Assembly (NCBI RefSeq): GCF_017963645.1
Contig: NZ_JAGMWN010000003.1
Location: 124,001 to 188,000, forward strand
Reading direction: 5' to 3'
DNA from: Marivibrio halodurans
GTDB lineage: Bacteria > Pseudomonadota > Alphaproteobacteria > UBA8366 > Aestuariispiraceae
Length of the DNA: 64,000 nt
The position numbers and the translations under genes are program-made. Shown here one piece after another: positions 45,153-53,140 of the stretch. Position 1 is the stretch's first letter. The number at the start of each line of letters is the position of its first letter. The notes under the pieces were generated by a model. It was not told the origin of the DNA and searched no databases. It saw only the letters and a program-made list of their open reading frames with translations.

Positions 45153-45630
45153 GGTTGCGCCCTCTCATCTCCTCGGCCGCGTCCATCACGGCGCGCACGA
45201 TCTTATCATAGCCGGTGCACCGGCACAGATTGCCGGCCAGCCAGTAGCGGACCTCGGTCTCGCTCGGCTCCGGATTGCGCTCCAGCAGAGTCCGGGCCGC
45301 AACCAGGATGCCGGGCGTGCAGATGCCGCACTGAAGCGCCGCGTGATCCAGGAACTTGCGCTGCAGCGGGTGCAGCATCTCGCCCTCGGCCATGCCCTCG
45401 ATGGTGCCGATGGTCCGTCCCTCGGCCTCTGCGCCCAGCATCAGGCAGGAACAGACGATCTCGCCGTCGACCGTGACGGTGCAGGCGCCGCAATCGCCGG
45501 TGCCGCAGCCTTCCTTGGAGCCGGTCATGCCCAACCGGTCGCGCAGCACGTCCAGCAGCGTTTCCTGTGGATCGCACAGATATTCAACGGTATCGCCGTT
45601 GATGGTGGTGGTTACATGGGTTTTCGTCAT
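45142..45630 (-). CDS. Molybdenum hydroxylase 2Fe-2S subunit, second system
   Basis: This 162-residue small subunit has both [2Fe-2S] domains: GCGTGDCGACTVTVDGEIVC with SCLMLGAEAEG, and LQCGICTPGILVAARTLL with NLCRCTGYDKIVRAVM. All eight ligands are present. It lies 8 bp after the FAD gene and overlaps the large subunit gene. Operon order here is FAD, Fe-S, Mo, MoaD-like, unlike the Mo-FAD-FeS order of the first system. Confidence 0.95.
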   Translation of the reverse strand: MTKTHVTTTINGDTVEYLCDPQETLLDVLRDRLGMTGSKEGCGTGDCGACTVTVDGEIVCSCLMLGAEAEGRTIGTIEGMAEGEMLHPLQRKFLDHAALQCGICTPGILVAARTLLERNPEPSETEVRYWLAGNLCRCTGYDKIVRAVMDAAEEMRGRNHAA

Positions 45631-45638
45631 GACGGTTC

Positions 45639-46496
45639 TTATCCTTTCGCGCGTTCAAGCGCGATCGCAACGGTTCGTTTCGCGAGCGTCCCCGCCACCT
45701 GAATCCGGTATTCGCGGGTGCCGCGCTTATCGTCGATCGGCGTGCAGGCGGCGGAAACGGCCTGCGACAGAGCCTCCATCGCGGCCTTGTCGCCCTTGGT
45801 GCCGACGAGCGCCTGAGCCGCCTTGTCGGCCACCACGACGCGTGGGCCGACCGCGCCGAGGACGATCCGCGCCGCCTCGATCGTGCCGTCCGTGCCCAGC
45901 GTCACCACCGCGCCGACACCGACGACGGCGATATCCATCTCCGTGCGCGGGATGAAGCGCAGATAGGCATCGCCCGTCCGCTCCGGCTTACCCGGCAGCA
46001 GGATGGAAGCGACGATCTCCCCCTTCTCCAGCGAGAGCTTGCCCGGCCCTGCGGGCACGTCCTCGACCGGCACATCGCGCCGGCCGTTCGGCCCGACGAT
46101 CGACGCCTTGGCGCCGGCCGCCACCATCGCCGGCACGCTGTCCGCCGCCGGGGAGGCATTGCAGAGATTACCGGCGAGCGTCGCACGGCTTTGAACCTGT
46201 GTGGAACCGATCAGGCCCGCGGCCTCGACCACGCCCGGCCACATGGCGACCAGCCCCTCATGCTGGCCGAGGCGCACGCTCGGCACCGCGGCGCCGACGC
46301 GGAAGCCGCCGTCCTCCGGCGTGACGGTCGTCATCTCCTCGATGCGCTTGAGATCGACGACCAGATCGGGTTCGAGCCGGCCGGACCGGATCGCGACCAG
46401 CAGGTCCGTGCCACCGGCCAGAACCTTAGCCACGCCCTGCTCCGCGGCCAACAGGCCGACCGCGTCGTCGAGCGTCGTGGGAGCCTCGTAGCGCAT
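45639..46496 (-). CDS. Molybdenum hydroxylase FAD subunit, second system
   Basis: This 285-residue medium subunit has MRYEAPTTLDDAVGLLAAEQ, the flavin motif VLAGGTDLLVAIRSG and a second flavin motif IGSTQVQSRATLAGNLCNAS (Ser/Ala where many have G). A C-terminal CO_deh_flav_C domain follows. It has a strong AAGGAG site. As the first gene it sets expression of the operon; a 13-bp direct repeat lies 69-94 bp upstream. Confidence 0.92.
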   Translation of the reverse strand: MRYEAPTTLDDAVGLLAAEQGVAKVLAGGTDLLVAIRSGRLEPDLVVDLKRIEEMTTVTPEDGGFRVGAAVPSVRLGQHEGLVAMWPGVVEAAGLIGSTQVQSRATLAGNLCNASPAADSVPAMVAAGAKASIVGPNGRRDVPVEDVPAGPGKLSLEKGEIVASILLPGKPERTGDAYLRFIPRTEMDIAVVGVGAVVTLGTDGTIEAARIVLGAVGPRVVVADKAAQALVGTKGDKAAMEALSQAVSAACTPIDDKRGTREYRIQVAGTLAKRTVAIALERAKG

Positions 46497-46564
46497 GCAG
46501 CGCTTCTCCTTCCTGTTTGGCCACCGCGCCCAAGGCGAGCACCCGCGCGGTGGCTATCCCTCAT

Positions 46565-46590
46565 CCAATTTTCCGTCCCAATTTTCCGTC
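46565..46590. repeat. 13-bp direct repeat upstream of the second hydroxylase operon
   Basis: CCAATTTTCCGTC occurs twice without spacer (46565-46577, 46578-46590), in the promoter region of the FAD gene. It is locally AT-rich. It could be a pair of regulator half-sites or slippage product. Confidence 0.7.
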
Positions 46591-46683
46591 CCAGGAGCGC
46601 CGCCGCAACCGGCGCGATGCACTCGCTCGCGACGCACTGTAAATCCCGATAATGGCGCGGAAAAGAGCCGCCGGAACGAAAGT

Positions 46684-47364
46684 TCATGGGGCCGCTCTTT
46701 CGCTATCACCGCCCCTTTCGACCCGCCGCGCCTTCACGATCAACAACGCGAAGCCGCCAAGTCCCAAAACCGGCAAGGCCATATCCTCCGGCACCGTCAT
46801 CAACCAGGCCGTCACCCCCGCCGCCAGGCACCAGAGCAGCGGGATCACCGCAAGCCATACGGCCGCCCACCGCCCACGCCTGTCCCGCGCCATCAGCAAC
46901 AGGCCGATCGTCAGCACCGCCGTCGGCCCCGGCGCCATGCCCGCGACCCGCATGCCGGCCACGTCCCCGCCGACGAGCGGCGTGATCGCCGGAATACCGA
47001 TCAACGCTAACAGCGCGAGCCGCCCGCCCACCGCTCGATATCCGTCGATTCCGCGCGGAAAGGCGACACGTCCGCGCCACAGGACGAGCCATAGGATCAA
47101 CCCCGCCTGCAACAGGAAGAAGATACCATAGACCGGCCCCGCGAAATTTATTCCGGCGAAGGGGCCGAAATGCCAGCCGACCGCCGTCCAGACCCATCCC
47201 GCGGCCAGAATACCCCCGATAAGAAGACCGCTTCCCGGCCGGGGAAAGGCGGCGAGCAACAGGCTTCCCAGCATCAGCGCGAAGGCCACCACGGCAAGCG
47301 GCAGGGTCGCGGTGTTGAAGGCGGCCATCGTGCTGGTCAGAACCTCGGGCGTATAGGGAAACAT
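46684..47364 (-). CDS. Multi-pass membrane protein, DUF6064-like
   Basis: This 226-residue protein has about seven hydrophobic segments, starting MFPYTPEVLTSTMAAFNTAT, with GWVWTAVGWHFGPFAGINFA and GPVYGIFFLLQAGLILWLVL. This pattern resembles DUF6064 membrane proteins, though I am not certain. It starts 15 bp after the aldo/keto reductase stop and could be co-transcribed. No function can be assigned. Confidence 0.65.
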   Translation of the reverse strand: MFPYTPEVLTSTMAAFNTATLPLAVVAFALMLGSLLLAAFPRPGSGLLIGGILAAGWVWTAVGWHFGPFAGINFAGPVYGIFFLLQAGLILWLVLWRGRVAFPRGIDGYRAVGGRLALLALIGIPAITPLVGGDVAGMRVAGMAPGPTAVLTIGLLLMARDRRGRWAAVWLAVIPLLWCLAAGVTAWLMTVPEDMALPVLGLGGFALLIVKARRVERGGDSERAAP

Positions 47365-47379
47365 GATAACCCGCCGCGC

Positions 47380-48330
47380 CTACAGGGCTTCGACATAGGC
47401 GGCCATCCGCGCCCGGGTCCGCGCATCCGGCAGGGGGCCGTGCAAGGCGCCCATGTTCTCCGCCATATGCTCGACCCGCGTGGTCGCCGGAATGGCGCAG
47501 GTGAGCGCCGGATGACCAATGATGAATTTCAGCAGGAATTCCGGCCAGTTCCGCGCCCCGGCCTCGGCCTCCGCCCAATCCGGCAGCGGCTTGCCCTGAA
47601 AGGCCTCGATCAGTGCCTTGCGGCGATAGGGCCGGTTGGCGATCACCGCGATCCCGCGTTCCGCGGCAAGCGGCAGAAGGCGGTCCTCCGCCTCCCGGTC
47701 GACGATATTGTAGGTGAGTTGCACGAAGTCGATCGGCTGACCGCGCATGATCTCCTCCAACTCCCCATGACGGCGTCCGTGGGACGTGGTCACCCCGATA
47801 TAGCGCACGCGCCCCTCCGCCTTGTCCTGCTGGAGGGTTTCCAGATGCTCCTCCCAATCGACCAGATTATGCACCTGCATCAGATCGAACCGGTCGAGGC
47901 CCCAGAGGCGCCGGCTCTCCGCCATCTGGTCCGGACCGGAGGTCAGGACCGGGGTCCAGACCTTGGTCGCGCTGAACAGCCCGCCGGTATCCTCCAGCCG
48001 GTCGAGGCAATCACCGACGACCGCCTCGGAAGACCCGTACATCGGGGAACTGTCCACCATGCCTCCGCCCTCGGCGAGGAAACGCGCCAGGACATCGGCG
48101 CGCGCACGGCGCATGGCCGCGTCCTCCCCGACATTGAAGGTGATCCAGGTCCCCATGCCGATCGCCGGAATCCGCTCGCCGGTGGCGGGAATGGCATGGC
48201 GGCGGATCGCCTCCCGGTCCTGGGCATGGGCACCGCCGAGGGAAACCGACGCGCCGCCAAGCCCGAGCGCGAGGCCCGCCGTGCCCGCGCCCCGAAGGAA
48301 CCCGCGTCGTGTCGCTTCATCCGTCATCAT
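47380..48330 (-). CDS. Aldo/keto reductase, Tat-exported
   Basis: This 316-residue protein has a twin-arginine signal (ATRRGFLRGAGTAGLALGLG, cleavage near AHA-QD) before an AKR TIM barrel. The barrel has IPAIGMGTWITFNVG, VDSSPMYGSSEAVVG (catalytic Asp-Tyr), SATKVW (catalytic Lys) and MQVHNLVDW (His). Export of an NAD(P)H-type AKR is unusual but known in a Tat subgroup. Upstream coding to 48963 in this frame overlaps the creatininase gene and is rejected. ATG at 48330 has GGAGCGG upstream. Confidence 0.85.
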   Translation of the reverse strand: MMTDEATRRGFLRGAGTAGLALGLGGASVSLGGAHAQDREAIRRHAIPATGERIPAIGMGTWITFNVGEDAAMRRARADVLARFLAEGGGMVDSSPMYGSSEAVVGDCLDRLEDTGGLFSATKVWTPVLTSGPDQMAESRRLWGLDRFDLMQVHNLVDWEEHLETLQQDKAEGRVRYIGVTTSHGRRHGELEEIMRGQPIDFVQLTYNIVDREAEDRLLPLAAERGIAVIANRPYRRKALIEAFQGKPLPDWAEAEAGARNWPEFLLKFIIGHPALTCAIPATTRVEHMAENMGALHGPLPDARTRARMAAYVEAL

Positions 48331-48390
48331 CGACCGCTTCCGCTCCCGGTTTCGGACTTCATCGCCCTCCTGATCTAGGGTGCGGCGCGA

Positions 48391-48438
48391 GGCCTTGCCA
48401 GGGGCCTTGCCAGCGGCCTTAGCAGGGGGCTTTGACCG
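48391..48438. repeat. 12-bp tandem repeat between divergent genes
   Basis: GGCCTTGCCAGG, GGCCTTGCCAGC and GGCCTTAGCAGG are head-to-tail at 48391, 48403 and 48415, with a degenerate fourth copy. The array sits between the divergent aldo/keto reductase and creatininase genes. Confidence 0.85.
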
Positions 48439-48526
48439 GGGGCGGCGGATCGCGCATCCTTCCGTCGTGCAATCGCCGTTCGCGCCCCACCGCGAAACCG
48501 CGTCATTCAGGAGCCCGCCGCGACCC

Positions 48527-49348
48527 GTGCCCGCGCCCGTCATCGACTGGACCAATCTCAAGACGACCGACTTCGCCGCCCTCGATCCGGAGCGCACGGT
48601 GGCGCTTCTCCCCGTCGGCGCGGTGGAGCAACATGGGCCGCATCTGCCGCTCGGCACCGACACGATCATCCTGGAGTCGCTGATCGACGGCCTTGCCGAC
48701 CGTCTGGCCGGCCGCGATATCACCGTATTGCGCCTGCCGACCCAGGCGATCGGGGACAGCGTGGAACACGCGGCCTTTCCCGGAACCCTGGCCCATGACG
48801 CGGAAACATTGATCGCCACCTGGACCGCCATCGGCGAGGCCGTGGCGGACGCGGGTCCGCGCAAGATCGCCATCGTCAACAGCCATGGCGGCCAGCCGCA
48901 GATCGTGGACATCGTGGCGATGCGCCTGCGTCGGCGCCGGGCCATGCTGGCCGCGCGGATCATGAGCTATCGCTTCGGCGCGCCGGAGGGGACCTTCGCC
49001 GCCGACGAACTCGCCTTCGGCTATCATGGGGGAGAGGTCGAGACGTCCCTGATGCTGGCGATCGCCCCGCATCTGGTGGCGATGGACCGGGCCGAAGCCT
49101 TCGACAGCCTGGCACGCGGCATGGCGCGGGAGAACACGGTATTCCGGGCCGAGGGCGCCGCCGGCTTCGCCTGGATGGCCCAGGACCTGAACCCGGCGGG
49201 GGCCATGGGCAATGCCGCCGACGCCGACGCGGAACGCGGGCGGCGCACGCGCGACCATATGCGCGACCGTCTGGCGGATGCCTTGACGGAAGTGGCGGCC
49301 TTCCCCCTCTCCCGTCTGCGCGGGATAGAAACGGACGATGGATCTTGA
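48527..49348 (+). CDS. Creatininase-family metal hydrolase
   Basis: This 273-residue protein has the metal-binding signatures VGAVEQHGPHLPLGTDTIIL, IAIVNSHGGQPQIVDI and FGYHGGEVETSLMLAIAP. Family knowledge: creatininase-fold enzymes include creatinine amidohydrolase, the archaeal FAPy deformylase ArfB of flavin synthesis and mycofactocin peptidase MftE. Coupling by a TTGA overlap to a RibD-type reductase favours an ArfB-like amide hydrolysis. The start is GTG at 48527, with CAGGAG 13 bases upstream; the frame is open further upstream through the tandem repeat. Confidence 0.85.
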   Translation: MPAPVIDWTNLKTTDFAALDPERTVALLPVGAVEQHGPHLPLGTDTIILESLIDGLADRLAGRDITVLRLPTQAIGDSVEHAAFPGTLAHDAETLIATWTAIGEAVADAGPRKIAIVNSHGGQPQIVDIVAMRLRRRRAMLAARIMSYRFGAPEGTFAADELAFGYHGGEVETSLMLAIAPHLVAMDRAEAFDSLARGMARENTVFRAEGAAGFAWMAQDLNPAGAMGNAADADAERGRRTRDHMRDRLADALTEVAAFPLSRLRGIETDDGS

Positions 49349-50139
49349 GCTTCCTGTTCGATCCCAGGGACCCGAGCGTCTCGCGCATCTGGCGGGCTAT
49401 CCTGAAGCGCTCCAAGGGCGAGGAAACGGACGCCCTGGCCCCGTGGAACGAGACGGAGAGCGGCATGCTCTCCCTCTACGGCCCGCTTTTAGAGGAGAAT
49501 GTCGCGATCGGCCAACTGGGGCAGAGCCTGGACGGGCATATCGCCACCTGCACCGGAGCCTCTCACTATGTCACCGGGCCGGAGAGCCTGATCAATCTGC
49601 ACCGGCTGCGCGCCTTGGCCGACGCGGTGGTCGTCGGCCGCGCCACGGTGGAGGCCGACGACCCGCAATTGACCGTGCGCCATGTGGAGGGGCCGAACCC
49701 GCTGCGCGTGGTGATCGACGTACATGGCCGCATCGATGACGGGGCACGCGTCTTTCACGGCCCCGCGCCGGGGGCGTTGCGCCTAACCGGGATCGACACC
49801 CCGCCCCTGCCCGGCGTGGAGAGCATGGCCCTGCCGCTCGACGGGGCGGGACGGATCGCACCCGACGCGATCCTCCGCGCGCTCGCCGCGCGGGGGTGCC
49901 GACGGGTGCTGATCGAGGGCGGGGGGCGCATCGTCTCCTGCTTCGTGGCGGCGCGGGCGCTCGACCGGCTGCATCTGGCGATCGCGCCGCTGATCACCGG
50001 CAGCGGGCGCAGCGGCCTTTCCCTGCCCGGAGTCGCCGATCTGGGCGACGCGATCCGCCCCGACGCGCGCCACTATCCGATGGGCCGGGATGTCCTGTTC
50101 GACCTCGACCTGCGGCGCCGGGCGGAGGGTCCGGCATGA
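49345..50139 (+). CDS. RibD C-terminal-type reductase (stand-alone)
   Basis: This 264-residue protein has a RibD/DHFR-like pyrimidine reductase domain from about residue 52: QSLDGHIATCTGASHYVTGP, AVVVGRATVEADDPQLTVR, PLRVVIDVHGRIDDGARVF and RRVLIEGGGRIVSCFVAARA. It lacks the N-terminal deaminase domain of RibD; a full-length RibD is encoded at 59.7 kb, so this is a paralogue with a special role. It has about 50 extra N-terminal residues. The TTG start overlaps the creatininase stop, and its own stop overlaps the next ATG, so the three genes are coupled. Confidence 0.85.
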   Translation: MSFLFDPRDPSVSRIWRAILKRSKGEETDALAPWNETESGMLSLYGPLLEENVAIGQLGQSLDGHIATCTGASHYVTGPESLINLHRLRALADAVVVGRATVEADDPQLTVRHVEGPNPLRVVIDVHGRIDDGARVFHGPAPGALRLTGIDTPPLPGVESMALPLDGAGRIAPDAILRALAARGCRRVLIEGGGRIVSCFVAARALDRLHLAIAPLITGSGRSGLSLPGVADLGDAIRPDARHYPMGRDVLFDLDLRRRAEGPA

Positions 50140-50834
50140 CCCGCATCCGCCTCGCCACATACAATGTGCATAAGTTCATCGGGGCGGACACCAAGCGCAA
50201 CGTGCCCCGTATCCTTAAAGTGATCGAGGCGATCGACGCCGATATCCTGGCCGTGCAGGAATTCATGCCGAACAAGGGGGGCCTCAACGCCCGCGATGCC
50301 GACCAGTTCGCGGAGAATGCCGGCTATCACGTGGTCAGCCAGCCGATCCGTCGGGTCACCGGCAATTATCAGGCAAACCTCCTGTTGAGCCGCCTCCCCG
50401 CGCATCGCAGCGATCTTGTCGACCTGAAGCATCGCCGCAACGAGCCGCGCGGCGCGATTCTGGCGGAATTCGAGATCGGCGCGCATTCGCTCACCGTGAT
50501 CGCGACCCATTTGGGTCTGACGCCCAGGGCGCGCGCCTTCCAGCTCGACCGCCTGCTGGCGCTCGCGCCGTGGCGCGACGGTGGGTATTTCGCGCTGATG
50601 GGCGACCTCAACGCCTTCATCCCCTGGGGGCCGGTGGACCGGCGCCTGCGGCGGGAGTTCCGGGACCACGCCCGACCGGCGAGCTTCCCGGCCGGGCGGC
50701 CGATGATGCCGTTGGACCGGATCGCGATCCATCCCGGACACGCGGTGGAGAAAGTCGGGGTCCACGACGTGGACCCGGCACCCTTCGCCTCCGACCATCT
50801 GCCGGTGGTAGCCGACCTGAACCTGCCGGATTGA
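50136..50834 (+). CDS. Endonuclease/exonuclease/phosphatase-family protein
   Basis: This 232-residue EEP-fold hydrolase has LATYNVHKFIGADTKRN, DADILAVQEF (metal Glu), VIATHLGLTP (catalytic His), LMGDLNAFIPWG (Asp-x-Asn) and ASDHLPVVADL (Asp-His). The family includes nucleases, sphingomyelinases and phospholipid phosphatases. Because it is coupled to a creatininase-RibD pair, removal of a phosphate from a nucleotide-derived intermediate is plausible; this is inference only. It converges on the methyltransferase gene with 15 bp between. Confidence 0.85.
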   Translation: MTRIRLATYNVHKFIGADTKRNVPRILKVIEAIDADILAVQEFMPNKGGLNARDADQFAENAGYHVVSQPIRRVTGNYQANLLLSRLPAHRSDLVDLKHRRNEPRGAILAEFEIGAHSLTVIATHLGLTPRARAFQLDRLLALAPWRDGGYFALMGDLNAFIPWGPVDRRLRREFRDHARPASFPAGRPMMPLDRIAIHPGHAVEKVGVHDVDPAPFASDHLPVVADLNLPD

Positions 50835-50849
50835 CTACCCGCCCGGCTG

Positions 50850-51659
50850 TTACGCCTCTGCGGTAATCCGCATCAGATGATCGCGATGGCCAACCACATG
50901 ATGGCTGCGCCGGGCCGCGATATGGGCGCGGCGGCGGGCGGCCCAATCCGTCACCACGGCGGCGCGGGCGGGCGCCATATCCCCCGCTACCCCGGCATAG
51001 CCGTCGAGCAGCGCCTGCTGCAGCGCCCCCTCCGACGGATCGAGGCGCCAGGCGCTGTCCGCCGCCTCCACCGCGTAACCGGCGCGGGCGAAGCAATCCG
51101 CGACCGCTTCCGGCGCGGCGGGGCCGAGCGCGGGACCGAAGCCCTTGTCGCCCGCCATGTGCCGGTGCAGCAGGTCCGCGACCTCCGCATCCTCCGGTTC
51201 CTGCGGCTGCCAGCCGTGGCGGACATCCAGGGTCAGCGCGAAATGGAGAAGCGGCACCCGGGCCGCCGCCAGAAGCCGGGCAAGACGATCCAGCCATTCG
51301 GCGGAGACGAGATCGAGAAAGGCGCTCGCCGTCACCAGATCGACGTCGTCCAGCGGCAGCGTGTCTAGGTCTTCCGCCAAGTCCATCACCCGCGTCTCCA
51401 CCGGCCCGGCGGCCGCCAGCAAGGCCGCATCGCCATCGACCAAAAGCCAGCGCTGATCGCGCGGCAGGCGCGGTGCCAGATAACGCCGGTTATTTCCGGC
51501 CCCGGCGGCAAGGTCGAGAACCCGCAGCGGACCCGGGCGGTCCGCCGGCACCGTCTCCTCGACCGCGCGGGCGAGCGCGACATCCAGGCCCGCGCGTTCG
51601 CGCGCCGCGCTGTCGGCCCCTTCACGCAAACTCAGCCAATCATTCGTGAAGGCGCTCAT
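50850..51659 (-). CDS. Class I SAM-dependent methyltransferase
   Basis: This 269-residue protein has a Rossmann SAM motif I (LRVLDLAAGAGNNRRYLAP), an acidic end of strand 2 (WLLVDGD) and DLVTASAFLDLVSAEWLDRL in place of a motif IV region. Catalytic residues are not diagnostic. Its ATG overlaps the glycosyltransferase stop (TAATG) with a CGGAGG site, so it is the last of four coupled genes. The substrate is unknown. Confidence 0.82.
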   Translation of the reverse strand: MSAFTNDWLSLREGADSAARERAGLDVALARAVEETVPADRPGPLRVLDLAAGAGNNRRYLAPRLPRDQRWLLVDGDAALLAAAGPVETRVMDLAEDLDTLPLDDVDLVTASAFLDLVSAEWLDRLARLLAAARVPLLHFALTLDVRHGWQPQEPEDAEVADLLHRHMAGDKGFGPALGPAAPEAVADCFARAGYAVEAADSAWRLDPSEGALQQALLDGYAGVAGDMAPARAAVVTDWAARRRAHIAARRSHHVVGHRDHLMRITAEA

Positions 51660-52729
51660 TACAATTCCTCCGGAAAGGTCAACGTGGCGGCGAAGGCACG
51701 GGTCCGGTCGACCCAATCCGGCAGACGGCCGCGCGCCGCCTCGGCCCTCCTGGCGAATTCGCGCCAAGTAGCCGGATCATCGACGAGCCGACCGATCGCA
51801 TCGCGCAGTTCACCGACCGCGCCCGGCGTCACCGCTATCCCGGCCCCGGCCGGCAGGGTGTCGGCCAGGGCGCCGCCCGTGGTCGTCACGACCGGCAGGC
51901 CGTGTGCTATAGCCTCCGTCACGACCATTCCGAACCCCTCGTAATGAGAGGGCAGAACGAACAGATCGGCCGACCGATAGAGCCGGTCGAGCATATCCTC
52001 CGCCACCTCCCCCCGCATCTCGACCTTCCCGGATAGGCCGAGATCATCGAGCAGCCGATGAAGCGTCGCCGCATGGCCGGGGTCCAGATCGGTCTTACCG
52101 ACGCAGACGAGGCGCCAGCCCACGACGCCCCGCGCCTCCAGATCCGCCAGCGCCCGGAACAGGATATCGTGCCCCTTGCGCGGGATCAGGCTCGCCGCGC
52201 AGAACAGGGTCACCGGCCGGCCCGGCCCCTCCGCCGCCCGGTCGCGCGGGGCGGCGACGGGCTCGGTGCCGGGCTCCACCACATGGATGCGCGACGCCTC
52301 CACCCCGAAATCGCCCAGGCGCCGGGCGGTGAACCGGCTGGTTACGATCACCCGGCGGGCGTGGGCAAGCGCGACGCGCTCGCTCTCGAAAAGCCGGTCG
52401 CGCTCGGCGGGGTCGAGCCCGCTTTCATCGCATAGCGGGTGATGGACGAGGGCGACGAGACGCAGACGCCCCCCATGGCGCGCCGCCACGTCCGGCACCG
52501 CGCCGTGGACGAGACCGTCGATCACCGCGACCGTACCATCCGGAAGCGCCGACAAATCCCGGTCCAGCCCATCCCGCGCGCGCCCGTCCGGCGACGGCCA
52601 TGCGCCCGGCGCGGCGATCACCGCGACCCGCGCGCCATTCTCGCGCAACCCCTCTACGATCCGCCGGTCGTAGATCGAACCGCCGGTCCGGCTCTCCAGG
52701 CTGCCGGGGACGACGAAGGCGAGGCTCAT
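51659..52729 (-). CDS. Glycosyltransferase family 4
   Basis: This 356-residue GT-B glycosyltransferase has the N-terminal acceptor domain ([20 protein letters not shown], GGSxYDRR) and the GT4 donor domain ([20 protein letters not shown], then [20 protein letters not shown] with the ExxxxxxE pattern). It overlaps the PTPS-like gene by ATGA. It transfers a sugar from a nucleotide-sugar to an acceptor that the neighbouring enzymes may produce. Confidence 0.9.
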   Translation of the reverse strand: MSLAFVVPGSLESRTGGSIYDRRIVEGLRENGARVAVIAAPGAWPSPDGRARDGLDRDLSALPDGTVAVIDGLVHGAVPDVAARHGGRLRLVALVHHPLCDESGLDPAERDRLFESERVALAHARRVIVTSRFTARRLGDFGVEASRIHVVEPGTEPVAAPRDRAAEGPGRPVTLFCAASLIPRKGHDILFRALADLEARGVVGWRLVCVGKTDLDPGHAATLHRLLDDLGLSGKVEMRGEVAEDMLDRLYRSADLFVLPSHYEGFGMVVTEAIAHGLPVVTTTGGALADTLPAGAGIAVTPGAVGELRDAIGRLVDDPATWREFARRAEAARGRLPDWVDRTRAFAATLTFPEEL

Positions 52730-53130
52730 TCGCGCAACACACCCTCGTAACTGGCCCAGGCGGCATGCGATTCGCCCAGCGTGACCTTGAGCCCGACGAG
52801 CCCCTTCGCCCCCACCCCCAGATCGCCCGCGGCGATCCGCGCGGCCATGGCGTCGAAGACGGCGCGGGCCATGAACTCGGTCGTGGTGTTGATCCCCTCG
52901 AATTCGACCATCTCGTCGAGATTCCGGAAATTATAGGCGCCCAGGACCTGCTTCAGCACCCCGGTCGCGCGGCCGATATCGACGACGACATTGTCGGCGT
53001 CCAGGGCCTCCCGGCGGAATTCGACATCCACGACATAGGTCGCGCCGTGCAGGGCCTGGGCCGGGCCGAAGGTTTCCCCCCGGAAGCTGTGGGCGATCAT
53101 GAAATGATCGCGAACCGTCACCGAATACAT
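52726..53130 (-). CDS. Divergent PTPS/QueD-family protein lacking catalytic residues
   Basis: This 134-residue T-fold protein aligns with 6-pyruvoyl/6-carboxy-tetrahydropterin synthases. It keeps His14 (FMIAH) and His28 (ALHG), but the third zinc His is Ala30 (LHGAT instead of LHGHN) and the catalytic Cys four residues before His28 is Ala24. The DHxxLN block reads NFRNLD, so the triad His is also gone. The glutamate near the C-terminus (LGESHAAW) and the NTTTEFMA block remain. Normal PTPS/QueD chemistry is therefore unlikely; pterin binding or a new reaction is possible. ATG at 53130 has GGAGCGAG upstream; it is 10 bp after the dehydrogenase gene. Confidence 0.82.
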   Translation of the reverse strand: MYSVTVRDHFMIAHSFRGETFGPAQALHGATYVVDVEFRREALDADNVVVDIGRATGVLKQVLGAYNFRNLDEMVEFEGINTTTEFMARAVFDAMAARIAAGDLGVGAKGLVGLKVTLGESHAAWASYEGVLRE

Positions 53131-53140
53131 TCTCGCTCCT

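Noticed and set aside
43035-45476. Long plus-strand open frame opposite the second hydroxylase
   Set aside because: Shadow of a well-supported minus-strand gene with molybdopterin motifs; composition is unlike a protein.
52726-53130. Genuine QueD for queuosine synthesis
   Set aside because: Catalytic Cys/His and a zinc ligand are missing, and no queC/queE neighbours exist.
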